The notes under the pieces are model-generated. The model made no database searches, had not been told where the DNA came from, and saw only the letters and a list, made by a program, of their open reading frames with translations. Below, in pieces: positions 29,184 through 38,685 of a stretch of 64,000 bases of DNA. Where the stretch lies: NCBI RefSeq assembly GCF_000296405.1, contig NZ_JH815193.1:353712-417711 (forward strand). Reading direction: 5' to 3'. Made by a program: the position numbers and the translations under genes. This stretch comes from Corynebacterium otitidis ATCC 51513 (GTDB taxonomy: Bacteria; Actinomycetota; Actinomycetes; Mycobacteriales; Mycobacteriaceae). Each line of letters begins with the position of its first letter. Position 1 is the first letter of the stretch.

Positions 29184-30392
29184 CTAGCCCCGGCGGTGCC
29201 GCCCGGCCGGGGCGGCACCCCGCGGCGGGCGGGCGGCCGCGGGCGCGGCGTGGCGGCCGAGCTTGCCCTCCCGCAGCGGGATGAGGGTCGCGACGGCGGC
29301 GACGAGGAAGGCGATAAGAGTGCCGGAGATCGCGTAGAGCGGCGGCACGATGGAAAACGACACCGCCCCGAACGCCACCACGGAGACCCACAGGTAGAGC
29401 ACGAGCACGGTGCGCCGATGCGTGTGGCCTAAGGAGAGCAGCCTGTGGTGGAGGTGGAGCCGGTCCGCGGAGAACGGCGAGCGGCCCTTCGCCAGCCGGC
29501 GCACGACGGCGAGCACGAGGTCGAGCACGGGCACGGCGATCGCGGCGAGCACGACGAAGAGCGGGCTCATGAGCGCGACGATGTCGGCGGTGCCGTAGAG
29601 GGACATGTTGATCTTCCCCGACGCCGAGGTCGACGCCGCGGCGAGCAGGAGCCCGATGAACATCGAGCCGGAATCCCCCATGAAGATCCGCGAGGGCTCG
29701 AAGTTGTGCGGCAAAAAGCCCAGGCACACGCCCACGAGCGCGGCGGCGATCATCGCCGGCGGGTAGGCCGAGACGGTGCCGCCCTGGTCGTGGAGCACGG
29801 TGAGCGAGTAGACGAGGATCGCGCCGCCGGCGATCATGCCCAGCCCCGCGGCCAGCCCGTCGAGCCCGTCGACGAAGTTGATGGCGTTGATGAGCATGAC
29901 GGTGAACACCGTGGTGATCACCGTGGACTGCACCTGGTCGAGGACGATGGTCGTTCCTTCCCCGAAGGGGAAGTACACGAGCGTCCAGCTCAAGCCAAGC
30001 AGGCTCATCACCACCGCGCCGAGGACCTGGCCGATGAGCTTGGTGATCGCGTCGAGCTCGAAGAGGTCGTCGAGCACGCCGACGATGACGATGACGATGC
30101 CTGCGGCGAGAACGGCGCTCATCTCCGGGGTGAGCGGCATGAACCCGCGGGTGAGCGCGGGCAGCTGCTGGGCGAGGAAGATCGCCGCCAAGAAGCCGAC
30201 GAACATCGCAACCCCGCCCATCCGCGGGGTGGGCTGGGTGTGCACATCGCGCTTGCGGATCTCGGCGATCCAGCCGAGCCGCATCATCGCGTAGCGCACC
30301 AGCCCGGTGATGAGGAACGTGAACGTCGCCGCGACGAGCACGACGAGTGCGATCTCGCGCAGGGGCACCCCGGCCCCGCCGATCCCGGTCAC
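29184..30392 (-). CDS. wecA: Undecaprenyl/decaprenyl-phosphate GlcNAc-1-phosphate transferase
   Basis: An integral membrane transferase that puts GlcNAc-1-P on polyprenyl phosphate, the first step of arabinogalactan linker synthesis in mycolic-acid bacteria. The 402 residues and about 11 helices are normal. Active-site motifs are DD (108-109), NFVDGLDG (172-179), FMGDSGS (237-243) and HLHHRL (313-318). The GTG start follows GGAGGTGA. It sits between sua5 and atpI as in related genomes. Confidence 0.93.
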   Translation of the reverse strand: MTGIGGAGVPLREIALVVLVAATFTFLITGLVRYAMMRLGWIAEIRKRDVHTQPTPRMGGVAMFVGFLAAIFLAQQLPALTRGFMPLTPEMSAVLAAGIVIVIVGVLDDLFELDAITKLIGQVLGAVVMSLLGLSWTLVYFPFGEGTTIVLDQVQSTVITTVFTVMLINAINFVDGLDGLAAGLGMIAGGAILVYSLTVLHDQGGTVSAYPPAMIAAALVGVCLGFLPHNFEPSRIFMGDSGSMFIGLLLAAASTSASGKINMSLYGTADIVALMSPLFVVLAAIAVPVLDLVLAVVRRLAKGRSPFSADRLHLHHRLLSLGHTHRRTVLVLYLWVSVVAFGAVSFSIVPPLYAISGTLIAFLVAAVATLIPLREGKLGRHAAPAAARPPRGAAPAGRHRRG

Positions 30393-30464
30393 GGGTTTGT
30401 CACCTCCCCTCCCCCGCTGGGTGTCTCCACGCGCGCGCCTGCTGCCGCGCCGAGGACCGAAATC

Positions 30465-31121
30465 CTAATCCCGCTCGAGCTCCTCGGCGGCCACGCCGAG
30501 GACCCGGGCGACGTCGGCGGTGGCCACCGCGCCGGCGCGCAGCACGCGCGGGCGCCCGTGGGCCAGGTCGACGATCGTCGAGGCCTCCCCGAGCTGCGCG
30601 GGGCCGGCGTCGAGGTAGACCTCGACGGCGTCGCCGAGCTGCTGGCGGGCCGCCTGCGCCGAGGTGGGCGGCTGCTGGCCGTGGAGGTTCGCCGAGGAGA
30701 CCGCCATGGGCCCCACCTCGCGCAGCAGCTGGAGGGCGACCGGGTGGTTGGGCATGCGCAGCATGACGGTGCCGCGCGAGTCGCCTAGGTCCCACGGCAG
30801 GGAGGGCGCCTGCTCGACGACGAGGGAGAGCCCGCCCGGCCAGAACGCCTTGACCAGCGCGGTCATCTCGTCGGTCTGGCGGCTGACCAGCCCCGCGATC
30901 GTCGACCACGAGCCGACGAGCACGGGGACCGGGTAGTCGGGCCCGCGCCGCTTCGCGGCGAGCAGGTCGGCGACGGCCTGCCGGTTGAAGGCGTCCGCGC
31001 CGATCCCGTAGAGCGTGTCGGTCGGGGTGACGACGAGCTTGCCGTCGCGCACCGCGTCGATGGCCACCTCGAGGCTGCGGCGGCGCTCGCGCTCCTCCGC
31101 GCAGCTGAGAATCGCGCCCAT
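30465..31121 (-). CDS. L-threonylcarbamoyladenylate synthase (Sua5/YrdC)
   Basis: Makes threonylcarbamoyl-AMP for the t6A37 modification of ANN-decoding tRNAs. The start at 31119-31121 (MGAILSCAEERERRRSLE) fits the family N-terminus and gives 218 residues; an upstream ATG at 31169 would add 16 poor residues. The conserved core KLVVTPTDTLYGIG and the AVSSANLHGQ-type motif (MAVSSANLHG) are present. It lies downstream of prmC as in most actinobacteria. Confidence 0.94.
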   Translation of the reverse strand: MGAILSCAEERERRRSLEVAIDAVRDGKLVVTPTDTLYGIGADAFNRQAVADLLAAKRRGPDYPVPVLVGSWSTIAGLVSRQTDEMTALVKAFWPGGLSLVVEQAPSLPWDLGDSRGTVMLRMPNHPVALQLLREVGPMAVSSANLHGQQPPTSAQAARQQLGDAVEVYLDAGPAQLGEASTIVDLAHGRPRVLRAGAVATADVARVLGVAAEELERD

Positions 31122-31219
31122 GAGGCTTGTCCTCTTCCCCTCTGTCGTCTCGCGTCCCGGTGCCGCCACCGGAGCCCGCTTATGCGGGCTCGGACGGCGG
31201 CCGTATCTTCCCGGCGAGT

Positions 31220-32071
31220 CTAGTCGCCCGGCTCCTCGGGCCGGCGGCCGACGGCGAAGCGCTCCCGCCCGGCGAGGTCGCGCAATGTGCCGACCTCGAC
31301 GAAGCCGGCCTCCTTAAGCAGCACGCGGGTCGCCTCGGCGGTGGTGTCATCGTGCTCGACGCCGAACCACCCGCCGGGTTTGAGCAGGCCCAGCGCCACG
31401 GGCAGGAGCCGGGCGGTGAACTCCACCCCGGTGGGACCGCCGTAGACGGCGACGTCGGGGTCGAAGCGCACCTCGGGGGCGACCTCGGCCCCGTCGGGCA
31501 CGTACGGCGGGTTGGCGACGACGACGTCGACCGCGCCGCGCAGCTCGGAGAGGACGCCGGCGTCGCGCGCGTCGCCCTCGTGGCACTCCACCCCCAGCGG
31601 CTCGGCGTTGCGCCTCAGCCACGGCACGGCCTTCGGGTCGGCCTCGACGGCGTGGACGCTCGCGCCCTCGACCTCGCGGGCGAGGTAGGTCGCAAGAGAT
31701 CCCGCGCCGGCGCACAGGTCGACGGCGACGGGACTCTTCTTGTCGGCGAGGAGCCGGGCGGCCCGGTCGGCGAGGATCTCGGTCTCGGGCCGGGGAATGA
31801 ACACCCCCTCCCCGACCTTGAGCTCGCCCGCACCGAACGGCGCGGCGCCGAGGATGTAGTGCAGCGGCTCGCGGGTGGCACGGCGCTCGATAAGAGCCCG
31901 GTAGCGCTCGAGGAACGAGGCGTCGCACTCCTCGCGGCCGCGCAGCCCCACCTCGAGCGGCGGGCAGCCCAACAGATCGCCGGCGATGAGCCGGGCGTCG
32001 ACCTCGGGGCGGTCGACGCCGGCCCCGCCGAGGCGGGCGGCGGCCTCGCGCAGCGCCTCGACGAGAAGCAC
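31220..32071 (-). CDS. prmC: Release factor glutamine methyltransferase PrmC
   Basis: Methylates the glutamine of the GGQ loop of release factors. It has 283 residues. The SAM-binding motif is DLCAGAGS (118-125) and the catalytic NPPY is at 187-190. An N-terminal helical recognition domain precedes them. The GTG start shares one base with the prfA stop (TAGTG), so it is coupled to the gene of its own substrate. Confidence 0.97.
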   Translation of the reverse strand: MLLVEALREAAARLGGAGVDRPEVDARLIAGDLLGCPPLEVGLRGREECDASFLERYRALIERRATREPLHYILGAAPFGAGELKVGEGVFIPRPETEILADRAARLLADKKSPVAVDLCAGAGSLATYLAREVEGASVHAVEADPKAVPWLRRNAEPLGVECHEGDARDAGVLSELRGAVDVVVANPPYVPDGAEVAPEVRFDPDVAVYGGPTGVEFTARLLPVALGLLKPGGWFGVEHDDTTAEATRVLLKEAGFVEVGTLRDLAGRERFAVGRRPEEPGD

Positions 32072-33147
32072 TACTGGGCCGCCTCGAGGCGCTCCTGGCG
32101 CTCCTTGGCCTGCAGGGCGCTAATCACGTCGGAGAGCTCCCCGTCGAGGACCTGGTCGAGGTTGTTGGCCTTGAAGCCGACGCGGTGGTCGGTGATGCGG
32201 TTCTCCGGCCAGTTGTACGTGCGGATCCGCTCAGAGCGGTCCATGGTGCGCACCTGGGCGTGCCGGTCGGAGGCGTGCTCGGCCTCGGCCTCCTCCTCGC
32301 GGATCTGCTGGAGCCTCGCGGCGAGCACCTGCAGGGCGCGCGCCCGGTTCTGGATCTGGGAGCGCTCCTTCTGACACGTGACGACGAGCCCGGTGGGCAG
32401 GTGGGTGATGCGCACCGCCGAGTCGGTGGTGTTCACGCCCTGGCCGCCCTTGCCGGACGAGCGGTAGACGTCGACGCGGATGTCCTTGTCGGCGATCTCC
32501 ACCTCGCCGATCTCCTCGGGCTCGGGGTAGACGAGCACGCCCGCGGCCGAGGTCTGGATACGGCCCTGCGACTCGGTCACCGGCACGCGCTGCACGCGGT
32601 GGACGCCGCCCTCAAACTTGAACACGCTCCACGCGCCGTCCGGGCCGGGCTTCTTCGACTTGAAAGACAAGGTGATGTCCTTGACGCCGCCGAGGTCGGA
32701 CTCGGTGATGCCGAGAACCTCGTAGGTGAAGCCGGACTTCTCCGCGAACTTCTCGTACATCCGCACGAGGTCGCCCGCGAAGAGAGCGGCCTCCTCGCCG
32801 CCCGCGCCGGCCTTGACCTCCATGATGATGTCGTCGGCGTCGTGCTCGTCGCGCGGCGCGAGCAGGTCGGCGAGCTTCTCCTCGAGCTCGATCTCGCGAT
32901 CGGCAAGCCGGTCGGCCTCCTGCTGGAACTCGTGGTCCTCGTAGGCCATCTCCTTGGCGTCCGCGAGGTCCGCGCGGGTCTGCTGAAGGTCCTTGATGAC
33001 CGCGACCTTCGGCTGGAGCTGCGCGTAGCGCTTCGAGACGGAGCGGAAGAGCTTCTGGTCGCCTAGGACCTCGGGGTCGGCCATCTGCTGCTCGAGGCCC
33101 TCGTACTCGGCGAGGATGTCGCCGACGGCGGTTTCCTGATCGCTCAT
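32071..33147 (-). CDS. prfA: Peptide chain release factor 1
   Basis: Recognises UAA and UAG in the ribosome and triggers peptide release. It has 358 residues. The tripeptide anticodon PVT is at 189-191 and the GGQ motif at 234-236 ([14 protein letters not shown]). Three bases separate it from the rho stop, and it overlaps prmC. Confidence 0.98.
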   Translation of the reverse strand: MSDQETAVGDILAEYEGLEQQMADPEVLGDQKLFRSVSKRYAQLQPKVAVIKDLQQTRADLADAKEMAYEDHEFQQEADRLADREIELEEKLADLLAPRDEHDADDIIMEVKAGAGGEEAALFAGDLVRMYEKFAEKSGFTYEVLGITESDLGGVKDITLSFKSKKPGPDGAWSVFKFEGGVHRVQRVPVTESQGRIQTSAAGVLVYPEPEEIGEVEIADKDIRVDVYRSSGKGGQGVNTTDSAVRITHLPTGLVVTCQKERSQIQNRARALQVLAARLQQIREEEAEAEHASDRHAQVRTMDRSERIRTYNWPENRITDHRVGFKANNLDQVLDGELSDVISALQAKERQERLEAAQ

Positions 33148-33150
33148 GGT

Positions 33151-35139
33151 TTAGGAATACTCCTCCTCGTCCTCGCCCTGAAGGATCGCACCAGACGACG
33201 CGATCTGCATGAGGAACTCGCCGTTCGACTTCGTCTTCTTCAGCTGCCGGATGAGCAGCTCGATCGCCTGCTGGTTGTCGACGGCGGCCAGCTTACGCCG
33301 CAGCTGGTGGACGATGCGCGCCTCCTCGGGGGCGAGCAGCAGCTCGTCCTTGCGGGTGCCCGACGGGCCGACGTCCACGGCAGGGAACACGCGCCGCTCG
33401 GAGATCCGCCTATCGAGCTTGAGCTCGGCGTTGCCGGTGCCCTTGAACTCCTCGAAGATGACGGTGTCGCCCGCGGAGCCCGTCTCGACCATCGCGGTCG
33501 CGATGATGGAGAGCGAGCCGCCGTTCTCGATGTTGCGGGCGGCGCCGAGGAAGCGCTTCGGCGGGTAGAGCGCGTTAGAGTCCACGCCGCCCGACAGGAT
33601 CCGGCCCGAGGCCGGCGAGGAGTTGTTGTAGGCGCGCCCGAGCCGAGTGATCGAGTCGAGGAGCACGACGACGTCCTGGCCCTGCTCGACGAGCCGCTTC
33701 GCGCGCTCGATGGCGAGCTCCGCGACGGCGGCGTGCTCGCTCGGCGGGCGGTCGAACGTCGAGGCGATGACCTCCCCGTCGATGGAGCGCTCCATGTCGG
33801 TGACCTCCTCGGGCCGCTCGTCGACGAGGACGACCATGAGGTAGCACTCCGGGTTGTTCGTCGCGATGGCGTTCGCGACGTTCTTCAGCATCGTCGTCTT
33901 GCCGGCCTTCGGCGGGGAGACGATGAGCGCGCGCTGCCCCTTGCCGATCGGCATGATGAGGTCGATGACGCGCGTGGTGATGAGCTTCGGCGTCGTCTCT
34001 AAGCGCAGCCGCTGGTTCGGGTAGAGCGGGGTGAGGTTCCCGAACTTCGGGCGGCCCTTGATCTCGTCGACGGTCTTGCCGTTGACGGTGTCGACCCGGA
34101 CGAGGTTGTTGTACTTCTGCTTGTTGCGCCCGTGCCGGCGGCCCTGGCCGTGGTTTCCGCCGCCGCCGCCGACCTTGACCTGGCCGGTGATCGCGTCGCC
34201 CTTGCGCAGGTCGAAGCGTTTGATGAGCTGCTGGCCGACGAACACGTCGGCCGGCGCGGCGTGGTAGCCGGTGGTGCGCACGAACGCGATGTTCTTGTCG
34301 ACGACGTCGAGGATGCCCGCCACGGCCTGGAGATCGCCCCCGCCGTTGCCGTGGTCCTTGCCCTTGTCGTTGTCCTTGCCGCGCTGCTCGCCGCCGCCGT
34401 TGTTGTTGCCGTTATTGCCGTTGTTGTTGTCGCGGTTCTTGCCGGACTTGTCGCGGCCGCGGCCCCGGCCGCGCCCGCCGCGCGAGCCGCGGTGGCCCCG
34501 CTTCTCGTCGTTGCTGTTGTTATTGCCGCCGTCCCGGCCGCCGCGGCCGCGCTCCTCGCCCTCGCCGGAGCCGTTCTCGGAGCCGTCGTCATTGCCGCCC
34601 TCGCGGCCGGAGTCCTCGCCCTGGTGCTGGCGCAGCCGCTGCCGGCGCGCCCGGCGCGCCGCCGCGCGAGACTCGTAGCGCCCGGACTCCCGGCCGCCCT
34701 CGCGGCCGCGGCCGTCACCCTCGCCGCGGTTCTGGTCCTTCGCGTCGTCCTCGGCGTCGCGCTCGGGGCGCTTCTCGCCCTCCGGGCGGCCGCCCTCGCC
34801 GCGGCGCTCGCCGGCCTTCTCCTCCGCGGGGCGCTCACCGCGGGGCGCGGCGTCGTCCTTCTCGGGGCGCTTCGCGCCGCCCTCCGCGTTATCGGCCTTG
34901 GCGTCGCCGCCCTTCGCGGGCCGGTCCTTCGGCCCCGTGGCGTTCTTCAGCGCGGCGGCGTTCTTCGGCGGGACGCCGCGCTCGGAGCGCTCCGTGATCG
35001 CGGAGACGAGGTCGGCCTTGCGCATCCCGCTTAAGCCCTTGAGACCCAGGTCGGCGGCGATCTTCTTGAGCTCGGGGATGCGCAGGCTCGCGATGTCCTG
35101 CTGGGCGACGCCGGGCGCGGCGCTATCCGGTGTGGTCAC
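33151..35139 (-). CDS. rho: Transcription termination factor Rho with Arg/Asn-rich insertion
   Basis: A hexameric RNA helicase that ends transcription. The GTG at 35137-35139 is chosen because AAGGAAAGGA lies 8 nt upstream and the product (MTTPDSAAPGVAQQDIASLR) aligns with the family; it has 662 residues. A SAP-like N-terminus (about 18-52) is followed by a roughly 210-residue low-complexity insertion (about 55-268) rich in R, G, D and N, with runs such as DNNNGNNGNNNGGG. The RNA-binding domain then starts at LQAVAGILDVVDKN. Walker A is SPPKAGKTT (408-416). Confidence 0.97.
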   Translation of the reverse strand: MTTPDSAAPGVAQQDIASLRIPELKKIAADLGLKGLSGMRKADLVSAITERSERGVPPKNAAALKNATGPKDRPAKGGDAKADNAEGGAKRPEKDDAAPRGERPAEEKAGERRGEGGRPEGEKRPERDAEDDAKDQNRGEGDGRGREGGRESGRYESRAAARRARRQRLRQHQGEDSGREGGNDDGSENGSGEGEERGRGGRDGGNNNSNDEKRGHRGSRGGRGRGRGRDKSGKNRDNNNGNNGNNNGGGEQRGKDNDKGKDHGNGGGDLQAVAGILDVVDKNIAFVRTTGYHAAPADVFVGQQLIKRFDLRKGDAITGQVKVGGGGGNHGQGRRHGRNKQKYNNLVRVDTVNGKTVDEIKGRPKFGNLTPLYPNQRLRLETTPKLITTRVIDLIMPIGKGQRALIVSPPKAGKTTMLKNVANAIATNNPECYLMVVLVDERPEEVTDMERSIDGEVIASTFDRPPSEHAAVAELAIERAKRLVEQGQDVVVLLDSITRLGRAYNNSSPASGRILSGGVDSNALYPPKRFLGAARNIENGGSLSIIATAMVETGSAGDTVIFEEFKGTGNAELKLDRRISERRVFPAVDVGPSGTRKDELLLAPEEARIVHQLRRKLAAVDNQQAIELLIRQLKKTKSNGEFLMQIASSGAILQGEDEEEYS

Positions 35140-35745
35140 GGATGTCCTTTCCTTAGCAAGGGGGGTAGCAAGCACGGCACGGCGCTGACCGGGGCCCGGC
35201 GGAGGGCTACAGATATTGAGGTACTACAGCCGCTCCGGCCGGCCCGGGGCGGCGCTCTCCTCCCCTGTGGCGGGCGGAGGGAAGGGCGGAAAACCGCCCG
35301 GGCCTGGTAGCGTCCCGCGCTCGCGCGGGCGTGCGGGTGGAATGGCCGCCTCAACGCCGGCGGGCCCGGCGGGCACTCTCGTTGTGCCCGCGCTGGTGGG
35401 CCCCGTACAAGCGGCATCCGCGGTCGCTTTTCGGTCGCGATTCCGCGCGGGCCGGGCGCGGGCGCTAGATCTAAAGCCTCAATCTAGGTCGCTGCCCGGG
35501 CTGGGCGGGTGCGGCCGCCGGCGCGTCGGCGGGCGGGGCGCGGCGCCGGCCTGTCATCCCCCGACCCCGCCGGACGGCGGGGCGAGGGGCCCGGGAGCGC
35601 GTCGGTTTCCGGGTGGTCGGCCGGTCCTCGCGGGCGACGCGCGCGTCGCCCCACGATTCCACGTGGCTCCCGAGTGTAGCCAACCCACCGGGGCGCGCCA
35701 ACACCGCCGCCCCGCGCGCGGGCGGCTCGGTCTAGGCTGGCGGTC
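35140..35745. other. Intergenic region between rho and the acyl-CoA ligase
   Basis: No gene is supported in these 606 bases. It should hold the rho promoter and leader; CTACAG occurs twice (35207-35212 and 35224-35229), 11 bases apart, in a less GC-rich patch. At the right end TAGGCT (35733-35738) lies 7 nt before the ligase ATG, a leaderless-type promoter. Confidence 0.5.
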
Positions 35746-37467
35746 ATGCATGCGACGATGCAGGAGACGCCGCTGACCGTGCCGGGCATCCTGCGCTACG
35801 CCTCGAGGGTCTTTGGCGCCACGCCGGTGACGACGCTCGCGGAGGGAACGGTCGAGCGCACGACGTTTCGGGCGATCGCAGCGCGCGCGGGGGCGCTCGC
35901 GCACGCGCTAAGCGAGGAGCTCGGCGTGGGCGTCGGCGACCGGGTGGGCACCTTCATGTTCAACTGCTCGGAGCACCTCGAGGCGATGGTCGCGGTGCCC
36001 TCGATGGGGGCGGTGTTTACCCCCATCAACCGGCACCTCGATAGCGAGCAGATCGCCCACACCATCGACCACTCCGGCTGCGAGGTCGTCGTCGCCGACC
36101 CGAGGCTCGCCCCCAGGCTCGGCGAGGTGCTTCACGAGTGCCCGGCGGTCCGCGCCGTCGCGTTCACCGGGGAGGCCGCCATCGACGGGCCCGCCGGCGA
36201 GCTCCCCGAGTCCGTCGCCGGCCACTCGCTCGAGGCGTTGCTTGACGGGAAGCGCACCGACTACCCGTGGCTTGAGACGGACGAGAAGGCCGCGGCGGCG
36301 CTGTGTTATTCCACCGGCACCGGCGGGAAACCTAAGGGCGTGGCCTACTCGCACCGCGCGATCTGCCTGCAGTCCTTGAGCCTCATGGCGGCGAACTCGA
36401 TGGGGCTCTCCACGAGAGGGCCTTTTCTTCTTGCGGTGCCGCTCTACCACTCGCTGTCGTGGGGCGTGCCCTACGCCGCGCTCGTCGCCGGCACCCCGCT
36501 GGTGCTCGCCAACGGCGACGTGAGCCCGGAGAAGCTCGCCGCGGTCATCGACTACGCGAGGCCCCGGGCGGCGCACGGCGTGCCGGTGATCTGGACGCAG
36601 CTGCTCGGCTACCTGCGCGAGCACCCCATTGAGGACATGCCTCTTAAGGAGATCTTCTGCGGCGGCTCGGTGGTGCCGCCCGCGCTCATCCGCGCGTGGG
36701 AGGAGAACCACGGCGTCGACGTCATCCAGGTGTGGGGCATGACCGAGACGGGTATCGCCGCGACGGTCGCCCGCCCGCCGGAGGACGCCGATAGCGAGGC
36801 GGCGTGGTCGTACCGCACCACCCAGGGGCGGTTTAGCCCGCTGGTGGGCTACCGGGTCGTCAACCACGGGGAGGTGCTCGGCCGCTCCGAGCACAACGAG
36901 GGCGAGATCCAGATCGCCGGTCCCCACGTCGCGGGCTTCTACCTCCCCTCCCAGGGCCCCGCCGAGGACGACCCGACAGACGACGGCTCGCAGCGCTTCG
37001 CGGACGACGGCTGGCTGCGCACCGGCGACGTCGGCTCGGTGACGAGGGACGGGTTCTTGGCGATCCAGGACCGCGCCCGCGACCTCATCAGCTCCGGCGG
37101 GGAGTGGATCTCCTCGGTCCAGCTGGAGAACTTCATCCTCGCCGACGAGCGCGTCGCCGAAGTCGCCGTCATCGGCTACCCCGACGACACGTGGGGCGAG
37201 CGGCCCCTGGCGATCACCGTGCTGCGCGGCGACAACGAGCCCACCGCCCAGACCGCGGAGGGCTTGAGAGACGAGCTGCGCGCCCACCTGCCGGGCTGGA
37301 TGATCCCCGAGTACTGGGCCTTCGTTGAGCGCATCGACCAGACCTCGGTGAACAAGTACGACAAGAAGGACCTGCGCGCCAGGCTTGCCCGCGGCGAGTT
37401 CGAGATCATCGCGCTCGGGCCCGCGCCGCGCCGCGCCCTCGACGAGGACGACGACGAGCAGCAGTAG
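35746..37467 (+). CDS. AMP-forming acyl-CoA synthetase (fatty-acid CoA ligase type)
   Basis: A 573-residue adenylate-forming enzyme that would activate a medium- or long-chain acid to its CoA ester. The P-loop is YSTGTGGKPKG (188-198), the A5-type motif VWGMTETG, the A7 motif GWLRTGDVGSVTRDG, and the hinge DRARDLISSGGEW. The C-terminal lysine region is SVNKYDKKDLRA. It resembles AlkK/FadD-type ligases. It is a lone plus-strand gene between rho and thrB. A second ATG 12 bases downstream is possible. Confidence 0.9.
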   Translation: MHATMQETPLTVPGILRYASRVFGATPVTTLAEGTVERTTFRAIAARAGALAHALSEELGVGVGDRVGTFMFNCSEHLEAMVAVPSMGAVFTPINRHLDSEQIAHTIDHSGCEVVVADPRLAPRLGEVLHECPAVRAVAFTGEAAIDGPAGELPESVAGHSLEALLDGKRTDYPWLETDEKAAAALCYSTGTGGKPKGVAYSHRAICLQSLSLMAANSMGLSTRGPFLLAVPLYHSLSWGVPYAALVAGTPLVLANGDVSPEKLAAVIDYARPRAAHGVPVIWTQLLGYLREHPIEDMPLKEIFCGGSVVPPALIRAWEENHGVDVIQVWGMTETGIAATVARPPEDADSEAAWSYRTTQGRFSPLVGYRVVNHGEVLGRSEHNEGEIQIAGPHVAGFYLPSQGPAEDDPTDDGSQRFADDGWLRTGDVGSVTRDGFLAIQDRARDLISSGGEWISSVQLENFILADERVAEVAVIGYPDDTWGERPLAITVLRGDNEPTAQTAEGLRDELRAHLPGWMIPEYWAFVERIDQTSVNKYDKKDLRARLARGEFEIIALGPAPRRALDEDDDEQQ

Positions 37468-37502
37468 CCCGATCCATTTGCCATCCCGCCGGGGACGACG
37501 AG

Positions 37503-37540
37503 GCGCCCCTCCCCCGGCGGATTGCCGGCGGGAGGGGCGC
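37503..37540. terminator. Bidirectional terminator between acyl-CoA ligase and thrB
   Basis: GCGCCCCTCCC (37503-37513) pairs with 37530-37540, extended by CCGGC/GCCGG nearer the loop. It lies between two converging genes, 36 bases past the ligase stop and 18 past the thrB stop. There is no long T-run on either side. Confidence 0.6.
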
Positions 37541-37557
37541 TTCCGCGTCCGGGCTGC

Positions 37558-38511
37558 TTAGCCGCGCTGCGCGGCGCCGTCGGCGGCCTCGACGCGCGCG
37601 GTGGGGGCGCCGGCGACGGCGAGGCGCTTAACGCTGAAGCCCGCGCCGCGGGCCTCCTCGACGAGCGAATCCTCGACGGGCTCGGTACCGAGCGCGAGGA
37701 CGGTCGGCCCCGCCCCGGAGAGGTACGCCGCATGCCCCGCCTCGCGCAGGCGGCGCACCCACGCGAGGCTTAGGGGCAGCACCTCGGCGCGGTAGCCCTG
37801 GTGAAGCCGGTCGCGGGTCGCCTCCATGAGCAGGTCGGGGCGCGACTGCAGCGCCACCGCGAGCAGCGCGGAGCGCGACACGTTGAACACCGCGTCGGCC
37901 CTGGGCACCGTCTCGGGCAGCACGCGGCGCACCGCCTTGGTCGAGGCGTGGAATCCCGGCACGAACGCGGTGGCGGCGATCGCCGGGTCGACGGGCAGGG
38001 ACACCGCGCGGAAGGCGGGCTCCCCGCGGCCGGACTCCGCGGTCCACGACACGACCGCCCCGCCGAGCACGCTGGCCGCGGCGTTGTCGGGGTGCCCCTC
38101 GAACGCGGAGGCGAGCTGCACGAGCGCCGCCTCGTCGAGGGCGCCGCCGGAAAGAGCGTTCGCGGCAAGCACCCCGGCGGCCGCGGCGGCCGCCGAGGAG
38201 CCCAGGCCCCGCGACTGGGGGATGACGTTTCGGCACTCGACGCGCAGCCCCGGGGCGCTCACGCCGGCGGCCTCGAGCCCGGCGCGCAGCGCGCGCACGA
38301 CGAGGTGGCTCTCGTCGCGGGGCAGGTCGTCGGCGCCTTCGCCGTCGATGAGGACCTCGAGCCCCGAGGCCGTCACCTCGACGGCGACGGTGTCGGTGAT
38401 ATCGAGCGCGAGCCCCACGGTGTCGAAGCCGGGGCCGAGGTTCGCCGAGGAGCCGGGCACGGTCACCGTCGCCCGCCGCCCCACCGGCAGTTCCCGGGGC
38501 GCAGTCGCCAT
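37558..38511 (-). CDS. thrB: Homoserine kinase
   Basis: A GHMP-family kinase that phosphorylates homoserine for threonine synthesis, 317 residues. The N-terminal [18 protein letters not shown] and the ATP loop [16 protein letters not shown] are conserved, as is the C-terminal [12 protein letters not shown]. It lies 174 bases after hom; the gap holds an 11-bp hairpin. Confidence 0.97.
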   Translation of the reverse strand: MATAPRELPVGRRATVTVPGSSANLGPGFDTVGLALDITDTVAVEVTASGLEVLIDGEGADDLPRDESHLVVRALRAGLEAAGVSAPGLRVECRNVIPQSRGLGSSAAAAAAGVLAANALSGGALDEAALVQLASAFEGHPDNAAASVLGGAVVSWTAESGRGEPAFRAVSLPVDPAIAATAFVPGFHASTKAVRRVLPETVPRADAVFNVSRSALLAVALQSRPDLLMEATRDRLHQGYRAEVLPLSLAWVRRLREAGHAAYLSGAGPTVLALGTEPVEDSLVEEARGAGFSVKRLAVAGAPTARVEAADGAAQRG

Positions 38512-38590
38512 TCAAGGCCGCCTTTCGCAGTTGCGTCTAGCGGGCGGCCCCGGCTCGTCGTGCCGCCTGTGGGGCGCGCCCGCGAGGGTT

Positions 38591-38643
38591 GGTTCTCACG
38601 GTCGTGGCCCCGGGTGTCGGTTCTCACTTCGGCCCGGGGCCAC
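38591..38643. repeat. Hairpin and direct repeat between hom and thrB
   Basis: GTGGCCCCGGG (38604-38614) pairs perfectly with 38633-38643 around an 18-base loop. GGTTCTCAC occurs at 38591-38599 and again inside the loop at 38619-38627. No T-run follows in the direction of transcription. Confidence 0.6.
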
Positions 38644-38685
38644 GTTGGTGCGCCCTCATGCTACCCGCCGGCGGCGGGCCCGTTG

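Noticed and set aside
34132-35034. Hydrophobic 300-codon plus-strand frame opposite rho
   Set aside because: It is an antisense product of the Arg/Gly/Asn-rich Rho insertion, which reads as Leu/Val/Ala on the other strand.
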